A stretch of DNA of 64,000 nt from Geoalkalibacter ferrihydriticus DSM 17813. GTDB taxonomy: Bacteria; Desulfobacterota; Desulfuromonadia; Desulfuromonadales; Geoalkalibacteraceae. The notes under the pieces were generated by a model. That model made no database searches. It saw nothing but the letters and a program-made list of their open reading frames with translations, and had not been told where the DNA came from. The position numbers were made by a program, and so were the translations under genes. Shown one piece after another: positions 1 through 7,420 of the stretch. The DNA is taken from the NCBI RefSeq assembly GCF_000820505.1, contig NZ_JWJD01000001.1:449566-513565 (forward strand), in the 5' to 3' direction. Each line of letters starts with the position of its first letter. The stretch's first letter is position 1.

Positions 1-166
1 GCGGCGGTTGAGCGCTGCGGCAAATGTTTGAGCCGCAGGTGAGTTTTTGCCGCACGCGATGCCGCCGGGTCCTGCGGTGCATGCTGAACAGTTACGTAAT
101 CGTTCAAAACAAACGCGGATTTTTGACCGATCCGATTTTTCTGCGGCTATCGGCGTCGCCTGGCTT
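1..166. other. Unassigned left edge
   Basis: This stretch lies beyond the stop codon of mltG. No complete reading frame, RNA gene or clear terminator was found. On the plus strand the first 42 bases read open to a TGA and contain a Cys-x2-Cys pair, so they could be the last few codons of a gene that begins outside the window, but this is too short to support. Confidence 0.3.
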
Positions 167-1186
167 TCAAGGGGATGAATTGCGCGGCGAGAGGATATAG
201 CGGCGCACCGCGCGGTTGTGTTCCTCCAGGGTGCGGGAGAAGACGTGACTGCCGTCACCGCGCGAAACGAAGTACAGGTAGTCGTCATCACTGGGAAACG
301 CCGTGGCTTCGAGGGCAGCGGCACCGGGATTGGCAATGGGGCCGGGCGGCAAGCCGGAAATGACATAGGTGTTGTAGGGGTGAGGATCGCGCAGATGGCG
401 GCGCGTGATACGCCCCGCATAATCCTCGACACCGTACACCACTGTCGGATCGGCTTGCAGACGCATACCCTGCTGCAGGCGGTTATGAAACACCGCGGAA
501 ATCACCGGCTTTTCCCCAGCCGAACCCGCTTCTTTCTGCACGATGGAAGCCAGCGTCACCCACTCATGCAGATCCAGCCCCAACTCTGCCGCGGCCTGTT
601 GCCATTGGGGCAAAGCACGGCGGCGGAATTCGCGCACCATGGCATTAATCAGACGCCGCTCGACGGCGCCGCGCTCCAGCAGGTAGGTCTCGGGAAACAG
701 ATACCCTTCCAAGGACTGCGCCTCAACCCCCAACTGTGTGATCAAATCCGGGTCCCGCGCCAGGGCAAGAAACGTCTCGGCACGGCCGAAGCCCTCGCGC
801 TCAAGGCGTGCGCCGATTTCCCACAGGGTCAGGCCTTCAGGCACCGTAAAAGCGTAACGCAGAACATCACCCACCACCAGCCGGTGCAATATCTCTAATG
901 GCCGCGCCGGCTCCTCGAACCGATAATCCCCCGCATGCACCCGCCCCTGCATTTCCTTGAAGCGTGCCAGGGCAATAAAATAAGCACTGCGACGAATCAC
1001 CTGTTGGTCTTCGAGGTCACGCGCGATACGGACAAAGCCGGTGCCGGGCGCAACCGTCACCACGCGCGGCTCGGAGGGCTGCACAGGCTGGACAAGAAAC
1101 AGGGCGATATCTGCCGTCACCAGCAGCAGCGGTAGAAGGACGGCCGCCGCCAGGGAGGCGAGAAGTATCCGGGTTCTTTTCTTCAT
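167..1186 (-). CDS. mltG: Endolytic murein transglycosylase MltG (YceG-like)
   Basis: Inner-membrane lytic transglycosylase that cuts nascent peptidoglycan strands and is thought to set glycan length. Seen in the sequence: a single N-terminal membrane helix directly after a KKRTR stretch, a LysM-like segment near residues 45-110, and the family core with LASIVQKEAG, whose Glu (about residue 219 from the chosen start) matches the catalytic Glu of MltG, followed by VFHNRLQQGM and the GLPPGPIANPG signature near the C-terminus. Length of about 339 aa is typical. The frame could start three codons earlier at a TTG (1195), but the ATG at 1186 gives the usual basic residues before the helix. It lies 27 bases downstream of plsY in the same direction and may be co-transcribed. 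Confidence 0.93.
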   Translation of the reverse strand: MKKRTRILLASLAAAVLLPLLLVTADIALFLVQPVQPSEPRVVTVAPGTGFVRIARDLEDQQVIRRSAYFIALARFKEMQGRVHAGDYRFEEPARPLEILHRLVVGDVLRYAFTVPEGLTLWEIGARLEREGFGRAETFLALARDPDLITQLGVEAQSLEGYLFPETYLLERGAVERRLINAMVREFRRRALPQWQQAAAELGLDLHEWVTLASIVQKEAGSAGEKPVISAVFHNRLQQGMRLQADPTVVYGVEDYAGRITRRHLRDPHPYNTYVISGLPPGPIANPGAAALEATAFPSDDDYLYFVSRGDGSHVFSRTLEEHNRAVRRYILSPRNSSP

Positions 1187-1213
1187 AAGGGCCAAAGCTT
1201 ACACATCGGGAAC

Positions 1214-1804
1214 TCAGGCACGAAAGCGATTTTCGCTCCCGCTCAAAAGCCGCTCGATATTAGCACGATGACGGAAAATCACTATCCCGCTGATAAGCAG
1301 GGTAACCAAAAACAGAGGCAGGGAGCGCTCAAAAACCACCACCAGCAGAGGAATAGCCCCGGCGGCACAGATAGAGGCCAGGGACACATAGCCCCACTTC
1401 CAGAGGACTCCGGCAAATACCCCCAGGGCCACCAGCACCGAGACGGGCGAGAGCACCAGGTAGATGCCAAGTCCCGTAGCCACACCCTTGCCCCCCTTAA
1501 AACCTATATACACGGGATAGCAGTGTCCCAGAAAGGCCGCCGCCGCGACCAGACTCACCTGCCAGAGCGATTCGGGGAAAACCTGCACGGCCAAAAGCAC
1601 CGGCAGCAGACCCTTGAAGGCATCGAGAATCAGGGTGGCCACCCCAAGACGCCGCCCGCCGACACGATAAACATTGGTGGCACCGATGTTGCCGCTGCCA
1701 ACGTTGCGGATGTCTCCCAGCCCCGCGAGCCGGGTCAGCACCAGTCCGCAGGGTATGGCGCCGATGAAATAGGCCGCCGCCAGCATCAAAATAAATCCGC
1801 TCAT
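1214..1804 (-). CDS. plsY: Acyl-phosphate:glycerol-3-phosphate acyltransferase PlsY
   Basis: Integral membrane enzyme that acylates glycerol-3-phosphate at position 1 from acyl phosphate, the first step of phospholipid synthesis in most bacteria. All three PlsY signatures are visible: GSGNIGATN near residue 38 in the first cytoplasmic loop, GFKGGKGVATGLG near residue 102, and HRANIERLLSGSENR at the C-terminus. The hydrophobic profile fits five to seven membrane helices and 196 aa is the family length. The ATG follows a GAGAGAGC purine stretch. The gene sits just downstream of the terminator that flanks the degenerate tRNA-Pro end, which suggests plsY marks the chromosomal left edge of the accessory region. 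Confidence 0.95.
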   Translation of the reverse strand: MSGFILMLAAAYFIGAIPCGLVLTRLAGLGDIRNVGSGNIGATNVYRVGGRRLGVATLILDAFKGLLPVLLAVQVFPESLWQVSLVAAAAFLGHCYPVYIGFKGGKGVATGLGIYLVLSPVSVLVALGVFAGVLWKWGYVSLASICAAGAIPLLVVVFERSLPLFLVTLLISGIVIFRHRANIERLLSGSENRFRA

Positions 1805-1842
1805 AAAGCTCTCTCGGCAGGGCGCTGTCCCCGCAAAGACAA

Positions 1843-1862
1843 AAAGCGGCCGAAGCCGCTTT
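1843..1862 (-). terminator. Intrinsic terminator beside displaced tRNA-Pro end
   Basis: An 8-bp perfect stem (AAAGCGGC / GCCGCTTT) closes a CGAA loop (TTCG on the minus strand) and is followed on the minus strand by a T-rich run. It lies directly downstream of the tRNA-Pro remnant at 1876-1921. It is therefore probably the original terminator of the tRNA-Pro gene, displaced from it by island insertion. It would also stop read-through into plsY. Confidence 0.8.
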
Positions 1863-1875
1863 GTCGCGCTGAAAA

Positions 1876-1921
1876 TAGTTGGGGCGCGAGGACTCGAACC
1901 TCCGCCCGCCCTGCTCCCGAA
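1876..1921 (-). repeat. Degenerate 3' half of tRNA-Pro (candidate att remnant)
   Basis: About 46 bases match the anticodon-arm-to-CCA half of the intact tRNA-Pro at 14534-14610 with a handful of substitutions and one inserted base. The T-arm and the acceptor 3' strand are recognisable. The CCA end is changed, and the 5' half of a tRNA is absent, so it is not a functional gene. Together with the similar copy at 5032-5076 it looks like an attachment-site duplicate left by element insertion into the tRNA 3' end. Confidence 0.8.
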
Positions 1922-2176
1922 CCCGGCGCATTACGGCGAGGGGTGGGGTTCAAGGTGCATTATTCCCGCAATTGCTTGAACGTTTCTAGCATATCCTCCC
2001 GAAAATGACAAGAATCTTCCTCGGCATGTACCTTGCGCGGGCCTGCTTCCAGAGACGACAAGGAAAGAGTTCATCATCTACTTACTCAGGATGAAACCCT
2101 CTACCATCTGAAGAGTTGGCTTGTTGCCAAAGACTCGCCGTTCCAGCAAAAATGGACCGGACTCTTGTAGAGTTGG
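1922..2176. other. Gap with a possible gene remnant
   Basis: No complete gene. A plus-strand frame open from 2009 to a TAG at 2168-2170 (53 codons, no start codon) has protein-like composition, including YHLKSWLVAKDSPFQQKW. It may be the C-terminal stub of a gene lost during island formation. The family was not recognised. Confidence 0.3.
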
Positions 2177-4105
2177 CTACGGTACCTCCTCTAAATAGGC
2201 TGGACGCGGCTCGAAGCTGGTTTGTTTTTGATCTTTTGTTTCTTTGACACCCTTCAACAGCAAAGCGGCATTCAACACCACCAGCACGGAGCTGACATTG
2301 TGCATCAGCGCGCCGCTGACCGGACCGAGGATGCCGAGAGCAGCAAGAGCAATGGCGCCGAAATTCATGCTCAGAGACAAAATGATATTCTGCTTTATCT
2401 TTTGCGAAACCGCAGTGGCCAGTGCCATGATATAGGGAAGCTTGGCAAGCTCATCCTTGACCAGGATAATGTCCGCGGCATCCGCTGCAATGTCGCTGCC
2501 GATTCCTGCCATGGCGATACCGATGCTCGCGGTTTTCAGCGCCGGTGCGTCATTGATCCCGTCCCCCACCATGCAGACCCTTTCGCCTGAACCCTCGTAC
2601 TCTTCAATCGCCTGCATCTTGCCTTCAGGCAGAAGATTGGCGCGGTAGTCCGCAATACCCACTTGCTGCGATATCTTTGCTGCTATCGCCTGGGCATCGC
2701 CGGTCAGCAGGGTGAGCTTCTTCCTGAACCCGGCCAGACGTTCGACGATTTCTTTGGCGTCAGGCCGCAAAGTATCGGCCAGGGCCAGGGCCCCGACAAC
2801 CTTCTGCTCTATTGCCGCAAAAACCACGCTACGGCCCTCTTCGTTCTGCCGCGTGACGAGATCGGCGAAGACGGGATCCAGAGACAGGCCATGGTCGTTC
2901 AGGATGGAGCGATTCCCTATAATGACCTCCTTGCCCTGCACAACGGCATCGACGCCTTTACCGGGAAGGACCGTGAACTTCTCCGGCTCGCGCACAGCGA
3001 TATTGCGATTTTTGGCGGCCTTGACGATGGCCATCCCCAGCGGATGCTCAGAGTGCATCTCGACCGAAGCGCACAGGTGCAGGAACTCTTCTTCCGTCAG
3101 TGATGAGCCCTCGGCCAGAAAGATCTCTTTGACCTTCGGTTCGCCGTGGGTCAGGGTGCCGGTTTTATCGAAGACGATGCGTTTGACGTGGGTCAGCTGC
3201 TCCAGCGCCGCCCCCGACTTGATGATGACTCCATGCTTGGTCGCATTGCCGATCCCTGCCGCAATAGCCGTGGGCGTTGCCAGAACGAGGGCGCAGGGAC
3301 AAAAGACCACCAGCACGGTAATGGCGCGGATAATGTCGCCGGTGGCGAAGCCGACGACGACCGAGAGCACCAGCGCGACGACAACCAAATAGCTGGCCCA
3401 CTTGTCCATGGTGCGCACAATGGGAGCCTTCTTGTTTTCGGCTTCACTGATCATGGCGATCATGCGCGCGATCGTAGAATCCGCGCCTACCTTGGTCGCC
3501 CGCACCAGGATGCTGCCGTGAATGTTGGTCGTGGCGCTGTACACCTCATCGCCTGCGACTTTATCCACGGGAACGGATTCCCCTGTCATGAGCGCCTGGT
3601 CGACGTTGGTGGCCCCTTCGATCACCACACCGTCGACGGGGATGGTCTCACCGGCGATGATCCGCACGATATCGCCTGCGACCACGTCCTTGGCGGCGAT
3701 CACGGCATATTCGCCGTTTCTTTGTACACGCGCCGTGGCGGGTTTCATGTTCATCAGAGATTTCAGTCCGGCTTTGGATCGCCTCACGGTGTAATCCTCG
3801 AGAAGCCCCCCGATGGCCATGATGAACACCACTTCGCCGGCCGCGAAAAACTCTCCCACCGCCACACAGGCGATGACGGCGATGGAAATGAGCAGGCCGG
3901 CCCGGACATTGCCGTGAAAAATAAGCTTGTAAAAACTGTTGTAGATAACGGGTGCGCCGGAGATGAGGATGGCGCCCCAGGCGGGGTCGATTCCCAACGG
4001 AGCGACATCGGTGGCGATACTCAACAGCAGAAAGACACCGGAAATTGCAGTCAGAAAGATGGCTCGTCTTTCTTCGGCCTCCATCACTGCCCTGAAAAAT
4101 TTCAT
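2177..4105 (-). CDS. P1B-type heavy-metal-translocating ATPase
   Basis: Membrane pump that exports a transition-metal ion using ATP. All core P-type motifs are present: TGES (about residues 174-177, actuator), the CPC metal-site motif in a membrane helix (269-271), DKTGT with the phosphorylated Asp at about 313, the SEHPLG motif of the nucleotide-binding domain, and GDGINDAP near the end. There is no N-terminal metal-binding (HMA) domain with CxxC; the protein begins almost at the first membrane helix. The last helices contain HNVSSVLVVLN rather than the usual Cu(I)-pump pattern, so Zn/Cd/Co or another divalent metal is at least as likely as copper. A good AGGAG lies 5 bases before the ATG. 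A MarR-type gene lies 132 bases upstream on the same strand and probably controls it. Substrate is not determined. Confidence 0.92.
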   Translation of the reverse strand: MKFFRAVMEAEERRAIFLTAISGVFLLLSIATDVAPLGIDPAWGAILISGAPVIYNSFYKLIFHGNVRAGLLISIAVIACVAVGEFFAAGEVVFIMAIGGLLEDYTVRRSKAGLKSLMNMKPATARVQRNGEYAVIAAKDVVAGDIVRIIAGETIPVDGVVIEGATNVDQALMTGESVPVDKVAGDEVYSATTNIHGSILVRATKVGADSTIARMIAMISEAENKKAPIVRTMDKWASYLVVVALVLSVVVGFATGDIIRAITVLVVFCPCALVLATPTAIAAGIGNATKHGVIIKSGAALEQLTHVKRIVFDKTGTLTHGEPKVKEIFLAEGSSLTEEEFLHLCASVEMHSEHPLGMAIVKAAKNRNIAVREPEKFTVLPGKGVDAVVQGKEVIIGNRSILNDHGLSLDPVFADLVTRQNEEGRSVVFAAIEQKVVGALALADTLRPDAKEIVERLAGFRKKLTLLTGDAQAIAAKISQQVGIADYRANLLPEGKMQAIEEYEGSGERVCMVGDGINDAPALKTASIGIAMAGIGSDIAADAADIILVKDELAKLPYIMALATAVSQKIKQNIILSLSMNFGAIALAALGILGPVSGALMHNVSSVLVVLNAALLLKGVKETKDQKQTSFEPRPAYLEEVP

Positions 4106-4237
4106 AAAATTCTCCTGTCCCGCCTCTACCTGCGTAATTCGGTGCCGGGAAAACGTTCATGGTTGTCGTTTTCAATCAAAGGAAAGAGATATCCATCCAT
4201 TGTCGTCCCAGGGCGGATTCCCCCTATTCTTCCCTGG

Positions 4238-4660
4238 TCAGAACCGTTGAACCAGACGCTCCAGATAACCTTTCAGTCTGTCCATCTCCTCATCGTCGAA
4301 GGACGCCGTGATCTCGGCGGTGAGAAGGCAGTGCATCTGATGGTGCTCTTCAAACTGTTCGCGCCCATTCTCGGTCAAAACGATGACATAGGAGCGACGG
4401 TCCGTCGGATGCGGCTGTCGGCTGACCAGACCTTCCCTTTCCAGCCGGTCGACCATGACTGTCAGCGTGCCGGTGGTAATCCCCATCTTTTCGGCCAACT
4501 CTTTCATGCGCAGTTTCTCGTGGTGACCAACGATTTCCACCGCATGCATCTGGGCCGGCGACAGGCCGCTTTTGCGCACCACGGCATGCTCCCAGGAAGA
4601 AATCTTGTCATACAATTCGATAAGAATTTGCGAAAGTTCGATCTGTCGCTGATCGACCAT
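4238..4660 (-). CDS. MarR-family transcriptional regulator
   Basis: About 140 aa with the winged helix-turn-helix of the MarR family: LSPAQMHAVEIVGHHEKLRMKELAEK-type helices, ITTGTLTVMVDRLEREGLV as recognition helix region, and the conserved wing DRRSYVIVLTENG. The start is placed at the ATG at 4660 (MVDQRQIEL), preceded by AGG at 7 bases; an in-frame ATG at 4708 would add 16 residues with no family support. It precedes the P1B ATPase in the same direction, so the likely role is metal- or ligand-responsive control of the pump. No extra cysteine cluster points to a specific metal. Confidence 0.88.
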   Translation of the reverse strand: MVDQRQIELSQILIELYDKISSWEHAVVRKSGLSPAQMHAVEIVGHHEKLRMKELAEKMGITTGTLTVMVDRLEREGLVSRQPHPTDRRSYVIVLTENGREQFEEHHQMHCLLTAEITASFDDEEMDRLKGYLERLVQRF

Positions 4661-4684
4661 GAAGAAACCTTTGCGAATATTAGT

Positions 4685-4727
4685 TTGAAATTCAAGCAAT
4701 CCAAGCATGAAATATCTTGACTGTCAA
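4685..4727. promoter_or_regulatory. Two inverted repeats upstream of marR (candidate operator)
   Basis: TTGAA-A-TTCAA (4685-4695) and TTGAC-T-GTCAA (4717-4727) are 11-bp dyads whose centres are 32 bp apart, about three helical turns. On the minus strand the upstream dyad contains TTGACA, a match to a -35 box, but the sequence 17 bp further on (TTGGAT) is a poor -10. The arrangement fits autoregulation by the MarR protein; no experiment supports it. Confidence 0.45.
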
Positions 4728-4867
4728 ACATTTTCTCACTGGTGCAGGAGAGCCTCGCCTTTTGTCGGATCGACACGGGTTTCTTCCAGCAGGCGAAAAG
4801 ACCGGGTTGTGGGCAGCAAGGACCTGCGAAAAAGTCCCCGGCGTCCCTGTATTCCGCCCGGCGTCGC

Positions 4868-4990
4868 TCAGCCCTGGGCGCAGAGCGCGATGATCTCCGA
4901 ACCGAGAATGCCCGGCACGACCAGGAATTTGCGGTACGATGGCTCTTCGCGATATTGATCGTCGGCAAGGGATATCGCACGTGGACCGGA
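4868..4990 (-). pseudogene. C-terminal remnant of an unidentified gene
   Basis: Reading the minus strand, a frame without a start codon ends at a TGA (4868-4870) and has convincing protein character over about 40 codons, including YRKFLVVPGILGSEIIALC. No complete gene can be built: the frame remains open upstream into the tRNA fragment without a start. The family was not recognised. It lies just left of the second tRNA-Pro fragment and is probably a gene end truncated at an island boundary. Confidence 0.35.
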
Positions 4991-5031
4991 GACGGACCGG
5001 AAACAGAAAATGAAAACTAAAGAGAAAGAGA

Positions 5032-5076
5032 TGGTCGGGGCGAAAGGATTTGAACCTCCGCCCCCCTGCTACCGAA
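5032..5076 (-). repeat. 3' half of tRNA-Pro (candidate att site)
   Basis: Forty-five bases, including the CCA end, match the 3' half of the intact tRNA-Pro (14534-14610) at 41 positions. Similarity stops abruptly at the anticodon loop, and no 5' half follows. This is the expected footprint of tRNA 3'-end integration and splits the accessory region into a 3.1-kb and a 9.5-kb segment. Confidence 0.85.
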
Positions 5077-5412
5077 TTCGGTGAACTCACCTGGGTTACG
5101 ACTGTTTATTTTTGAATAAGCCTATGTGCTAGAAGGGGCTTTCATGAGGGGATGAAATCATCGCTGGTGGAGCAAAACTTGAAGAATGAAGGAAAGGGAT
5201 CATCTTTCATACACCCCCAACGGTAAGAAACCTTGGGTTTTTGAGTTGCGTTCCGAAAACACGGCGGAAGATGATCTCCGGTCTCCGGACCGTAGGTTTA
5301 CCGTAGGGATTTGAAAGCAGCAACACGTGGAACTGGTCTCCGATCAAAGAGGGTATCATGAGACAAAATCAACTTTTCCGGTGGAAGAATGTCAGTATTT
5401 TAGATTTAAGCG
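5077..5412. other. Non-coding gap at island start
   Basis: About 335 bases with no credible gene, RNA or terminator on either strand; every frame is broken by stops. An imperfect dyad (CGGTCTCCGGACCG) lies near 5280. The stretch may hold decayed element sequence. Confidence 0.3.
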
Positions 5413-5441
5413 TTGACAATGTCAGAAACGTGATCTAACCT
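5413..5441 (+). promoter_or_regulatory. Candidate sigma-70 promoter with overlapping dyad
   Basis: TTGACA at 5413-5418 is a perfect -35 box; 17 bp on lies TAACCT (5436-5441), a moderate -10. An inverted repeat TGACA-A-TGTCA (5414-5424) overlaps the -35 box, a plausible operator for the XRE-type regulator encoded third in this gene block. The first gene starts at 5463 behind AGGGGG. Confidence 0.5.
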
Positions 5442-5462
5442 TTACGACGATAGGGGGTTGAT

Positions 5463-6038
5463 ATGTCTGACGGACCATTCAAGAACCTGAGGCTCACTAA
5501 GCGTTGGAGGAAGTTTACCGAGGCAGCCTATAACGATGCATTCGACCAGATCGAATATTGTGCTATGGCTTCGGATGCAGTTGTTCAAGATGCGCTCACC
5601 GATTCCGTTCGGGCCTTGGTGTCAGCACTCAACTCTTATGTGACTCAAAACCAAATGGACATTGATCCATTGTCATCTTTAGAAAGAATTTTTAACGAAC
5701 ACAGCAAGGATCAATTCGCGGACACCTTGCAGAGAGAGATGAGGTTTCACTTGAGTGAAAAGTGCCTTCCTGGTGAGGCATTGGAACAGGCTTTGGCCGC
5801 ATCAGTTGATGATCAGATCAATATAGCTCGTAACCGCATCCAAGAAGAATGCATTCATTCCTCTGAAATAGGACAAATGAGGCAAGATCAGCTTGATCGA
5901 ACTATCGAGAGAGCCAACTCGGCATTCGAATCCTTAGACAGGCAAAGTATCTGTGAAGCGATAATCGCAGGGAACAAGCAAGCTTTTAAGGGAGCCGTTG
6001 CTAAAAAAGACGGCCTTGAAGAGGGGCCAAGCCTTTGA
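5463..6038 (+). CDS. Hypothetical protein, first gene of QueC-like block
   Basis: 191 aa, mostly predicted helical from composition, acidic, with no signal peptide, membrane helix or recognised catalytic motif. The ATG has a strong AGGGGG at 5452-5457. Its stop overlaps the TTG start of the QueC-like gene, so the two are translationally coupled and the products probably act together. In Qat-type defence loci a protein of unknown function (QatB) precedes the QueC-like QatC; similarity to QatB was not recognised by eye, so this is only a positional analogy. Confidence 0.7.
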   Translation: MSDGPFKNLRLTKRWRKFTEAAYNDAFDQIEYCAMASDAVVQDALTDSVRALVSALNSYVTQNQMDIDPLSSLERIFNEHSKDQFADTLQREMRFHLSEKCLPGEALEQALAASVDDQINIARNRIQEECIHSSEIGQMRQDQLDRTIERANSAFESLDRQSICEAIIAGNKQAFKGAVAKKDGLEEGPSL

Positions 6039-7420
6039 ATTACAATGGGAAAAATAGCTACGGCCTCACCTTGTTGCTCGTTGAAAACAACAATAAGAAA
6101 GCACAAATCGGCCAGAACGGTGCCACTGTTGCTGAGATCGGGAAAGAGATAACCTTCAATCCCGCCATTCTTGATACCTACAACTATGAGGGTTGGAAGC
6201 CGCTACATTATGACTTGTTAGTAGTATGTGCCGCTGTCGAGTTTGCCGATTGCCGCTGTCAACGTCGCCCTACGCAATGGCATCGTCCTTTTCAAATTAC
6301 CGTCCCTGTGTGGGAGTTGGAACGTTGGCAACAGCCAGAAGTCAAAAAGTATCTCGTCGAGACCCTGCGTCATCTGACGGGTGATGATTGGCAATTTTCT
6401 TTTGTTCAAGCTATGTCCTCTGGCCCTAATGAGCACCGCCAACACTCTCTCCCTTTCGCTAATAATAAAGACTTCGCCATAGCCTATAGCGAGGGGCTCG
6501 ACTCACGGTGTGTGTCTGGTATTTACGACCAAGGGGATATAGCCGTTCGAGTCCGGGTTTCGAAACACAAGGACAAGATCAACAAAACCGAGCGCCCGTT
6601 TGACCGGATTCCTTTCGATGCCAAACCCAGGCCATCACCAGAGAGCAGCGTACGTTCCAGAGGATTTAAGTTCGCGGCAATAACCGCAATAGCTGGGCAG
6701 CTTTCCGGTGTTAGCAAAATAATTGTCCCTGAGAGTGGTCAGGGGGCCCTCGGCCCGGTGTTGGTGCCGCTACACAATATCTACTCAGACTACCGAAATC
6801 ATCCAACCTTCTTTCGAAGGATGGAGAAATTTCTTGACGCACTTCTGGAGTACTCAGTCATTTACAAGCAACCCCGTCTCTGGTTCACCAAAGGGCAAAC
6901 TATTTCGGCCTTTCTGGCCCAAACGGGGAGGCCCGAAAAGGACCTATTTGATACGCGCTCCTGCTGGCAAACGCGGCACAATGTCCAGGTGGATGGAAAA
7001 CGCCGGCAGTGCGGCATTTGCGCAGCCTGCTTGCTTCGGCGAATGAGCATGCACGCCGCAGGCGTTGTCGAGCCCGATGATACCTATGCTTTCGCTAATT
7101 TAATGACGACCGACTTCAAGGATGCCTTGCCACAAAACTTCCACGGAAAACCGACCAAATCCATCATCGAGTATGGCAGTGTTGGGTCAAGGCATTTACA
7201 GCAGCTATCAGAATTAGCAGCTCAGCCCGATAACATCTTGCTCCGAGACGCATTTGAGATTTCCCGGGCAACCGGCATGTCACAACAGGAGACAATGACT
7301 AAATTGAAAACTCTTTTGTCGAAACATTCTCAAGAATGGTTCGATTTTATTAACGCCCAAGGAGAGAAAAGCTTTTTACACATTTGGACCAAAGGAGGGC
7401 GTTATGGCCGATCTAAATGA
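6035..7420 (+). CDS. QueC-like (QatC-like) ATP-pyrophosphatase family protein
   Basis: 461 aa, about twice the length of housekeeping QueC, with an added N-terminal region. Two hallmarks support the assignment: a PP-loop SEGLDSR at residues 152-158 (QueC proteins usually have SGGxDS) and a zinc-type cluster with Cys310, Cys326, Cys329 and Cys332 in QCGICAACLLRR, close to the C-terminal Cys motif of QueC. Housekeeping QueC makes 7-cyano-7-deazaguanine; long QueC-like proteins occur instead in anti-phage loci such as Qat and some CBASS types. No queD, queE or queF lies nearby, which argues against queuosine synthesis. Translation seems to begin at a TTG (6035) overlapping the preceding stop, with GAGGGG upstream. 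The substrate is unknown. Confidence 0.75.
   Translation: MNYNGKNSYGLTLLLVENNNKKAQIGQNGATVAEIGKEITFNPAILDTYNYEGWKPLHYDLLVVCAAVEFADCRCQRRPTQWHRPFQITVPVWELERWQQPEVKKYLVETLRHLTGDDWQFSFVQAMSSGPNEHRQHSLPFANNKDFAIAYSEGLDSRCVSGIYDQGDIAVRVRVSKHKDKINKTERPFDRIPFDAKPRPSPESSVRSRGFKFAAITAIAGQLSGVSKIIVPESGQGALGPVLVPLHNIYSDYRNHPTFFRRMEKFLDALLEYSVIYKQPRLWFTKGQTISAFLAQTGRPEKDLFDTRSCWQTRHNVQVDGKRRQCGICAACLLRRMSMHAAGVVEPDDTYAFANLMTTDFKDALPQNFHGKPTKSIIEYGSVGSRHLQQLSELAAQPDNILLRDAFEISRATGMSQQETMTKLKTLLSKHSQEWFDFINAQGEKSFLHIWTKGGRYGRSK

Noticed and set aside
1497-1931. Minus-strand frame running from the tRNA-Pro remnant into plsY
   Set aside because: Its start reads through the tRNA fragment, giving the familiar artefact peptide, and the rest overlaps plsY in another frame.
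3146-4720. Long plus-strand open frame opposite the metal ATPase and marR
   Set aside because: It is an antisense shadow: the minus strand holds intact P-type ATPase and MarR motifs, while the plus-strand translation has no recognisable domain and a His/Asp/Gly-rich composition caused by the codon pattern of the real genes.
4692-5090. Minus-strand frame beginning in the second tRNA-Pro fragment
   Set aside because: Same tRNA read-through artefact; no protein family and no ribosome-binding site.
5032-5110. Possible complete second tRNA-Pro gene
   Set aside because: Only the 3' half matches; the sequence past the anticodon loop cannot form an anticodon stem, D-arm or matching 5' acceptor strand.
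6035-7420. Housekeeping queuosine gene queC
   Set aside because: The protein is about twice the normal length, the PP-loop is altered (SEGLDSR), and no queD, queE or queF is adjacent.
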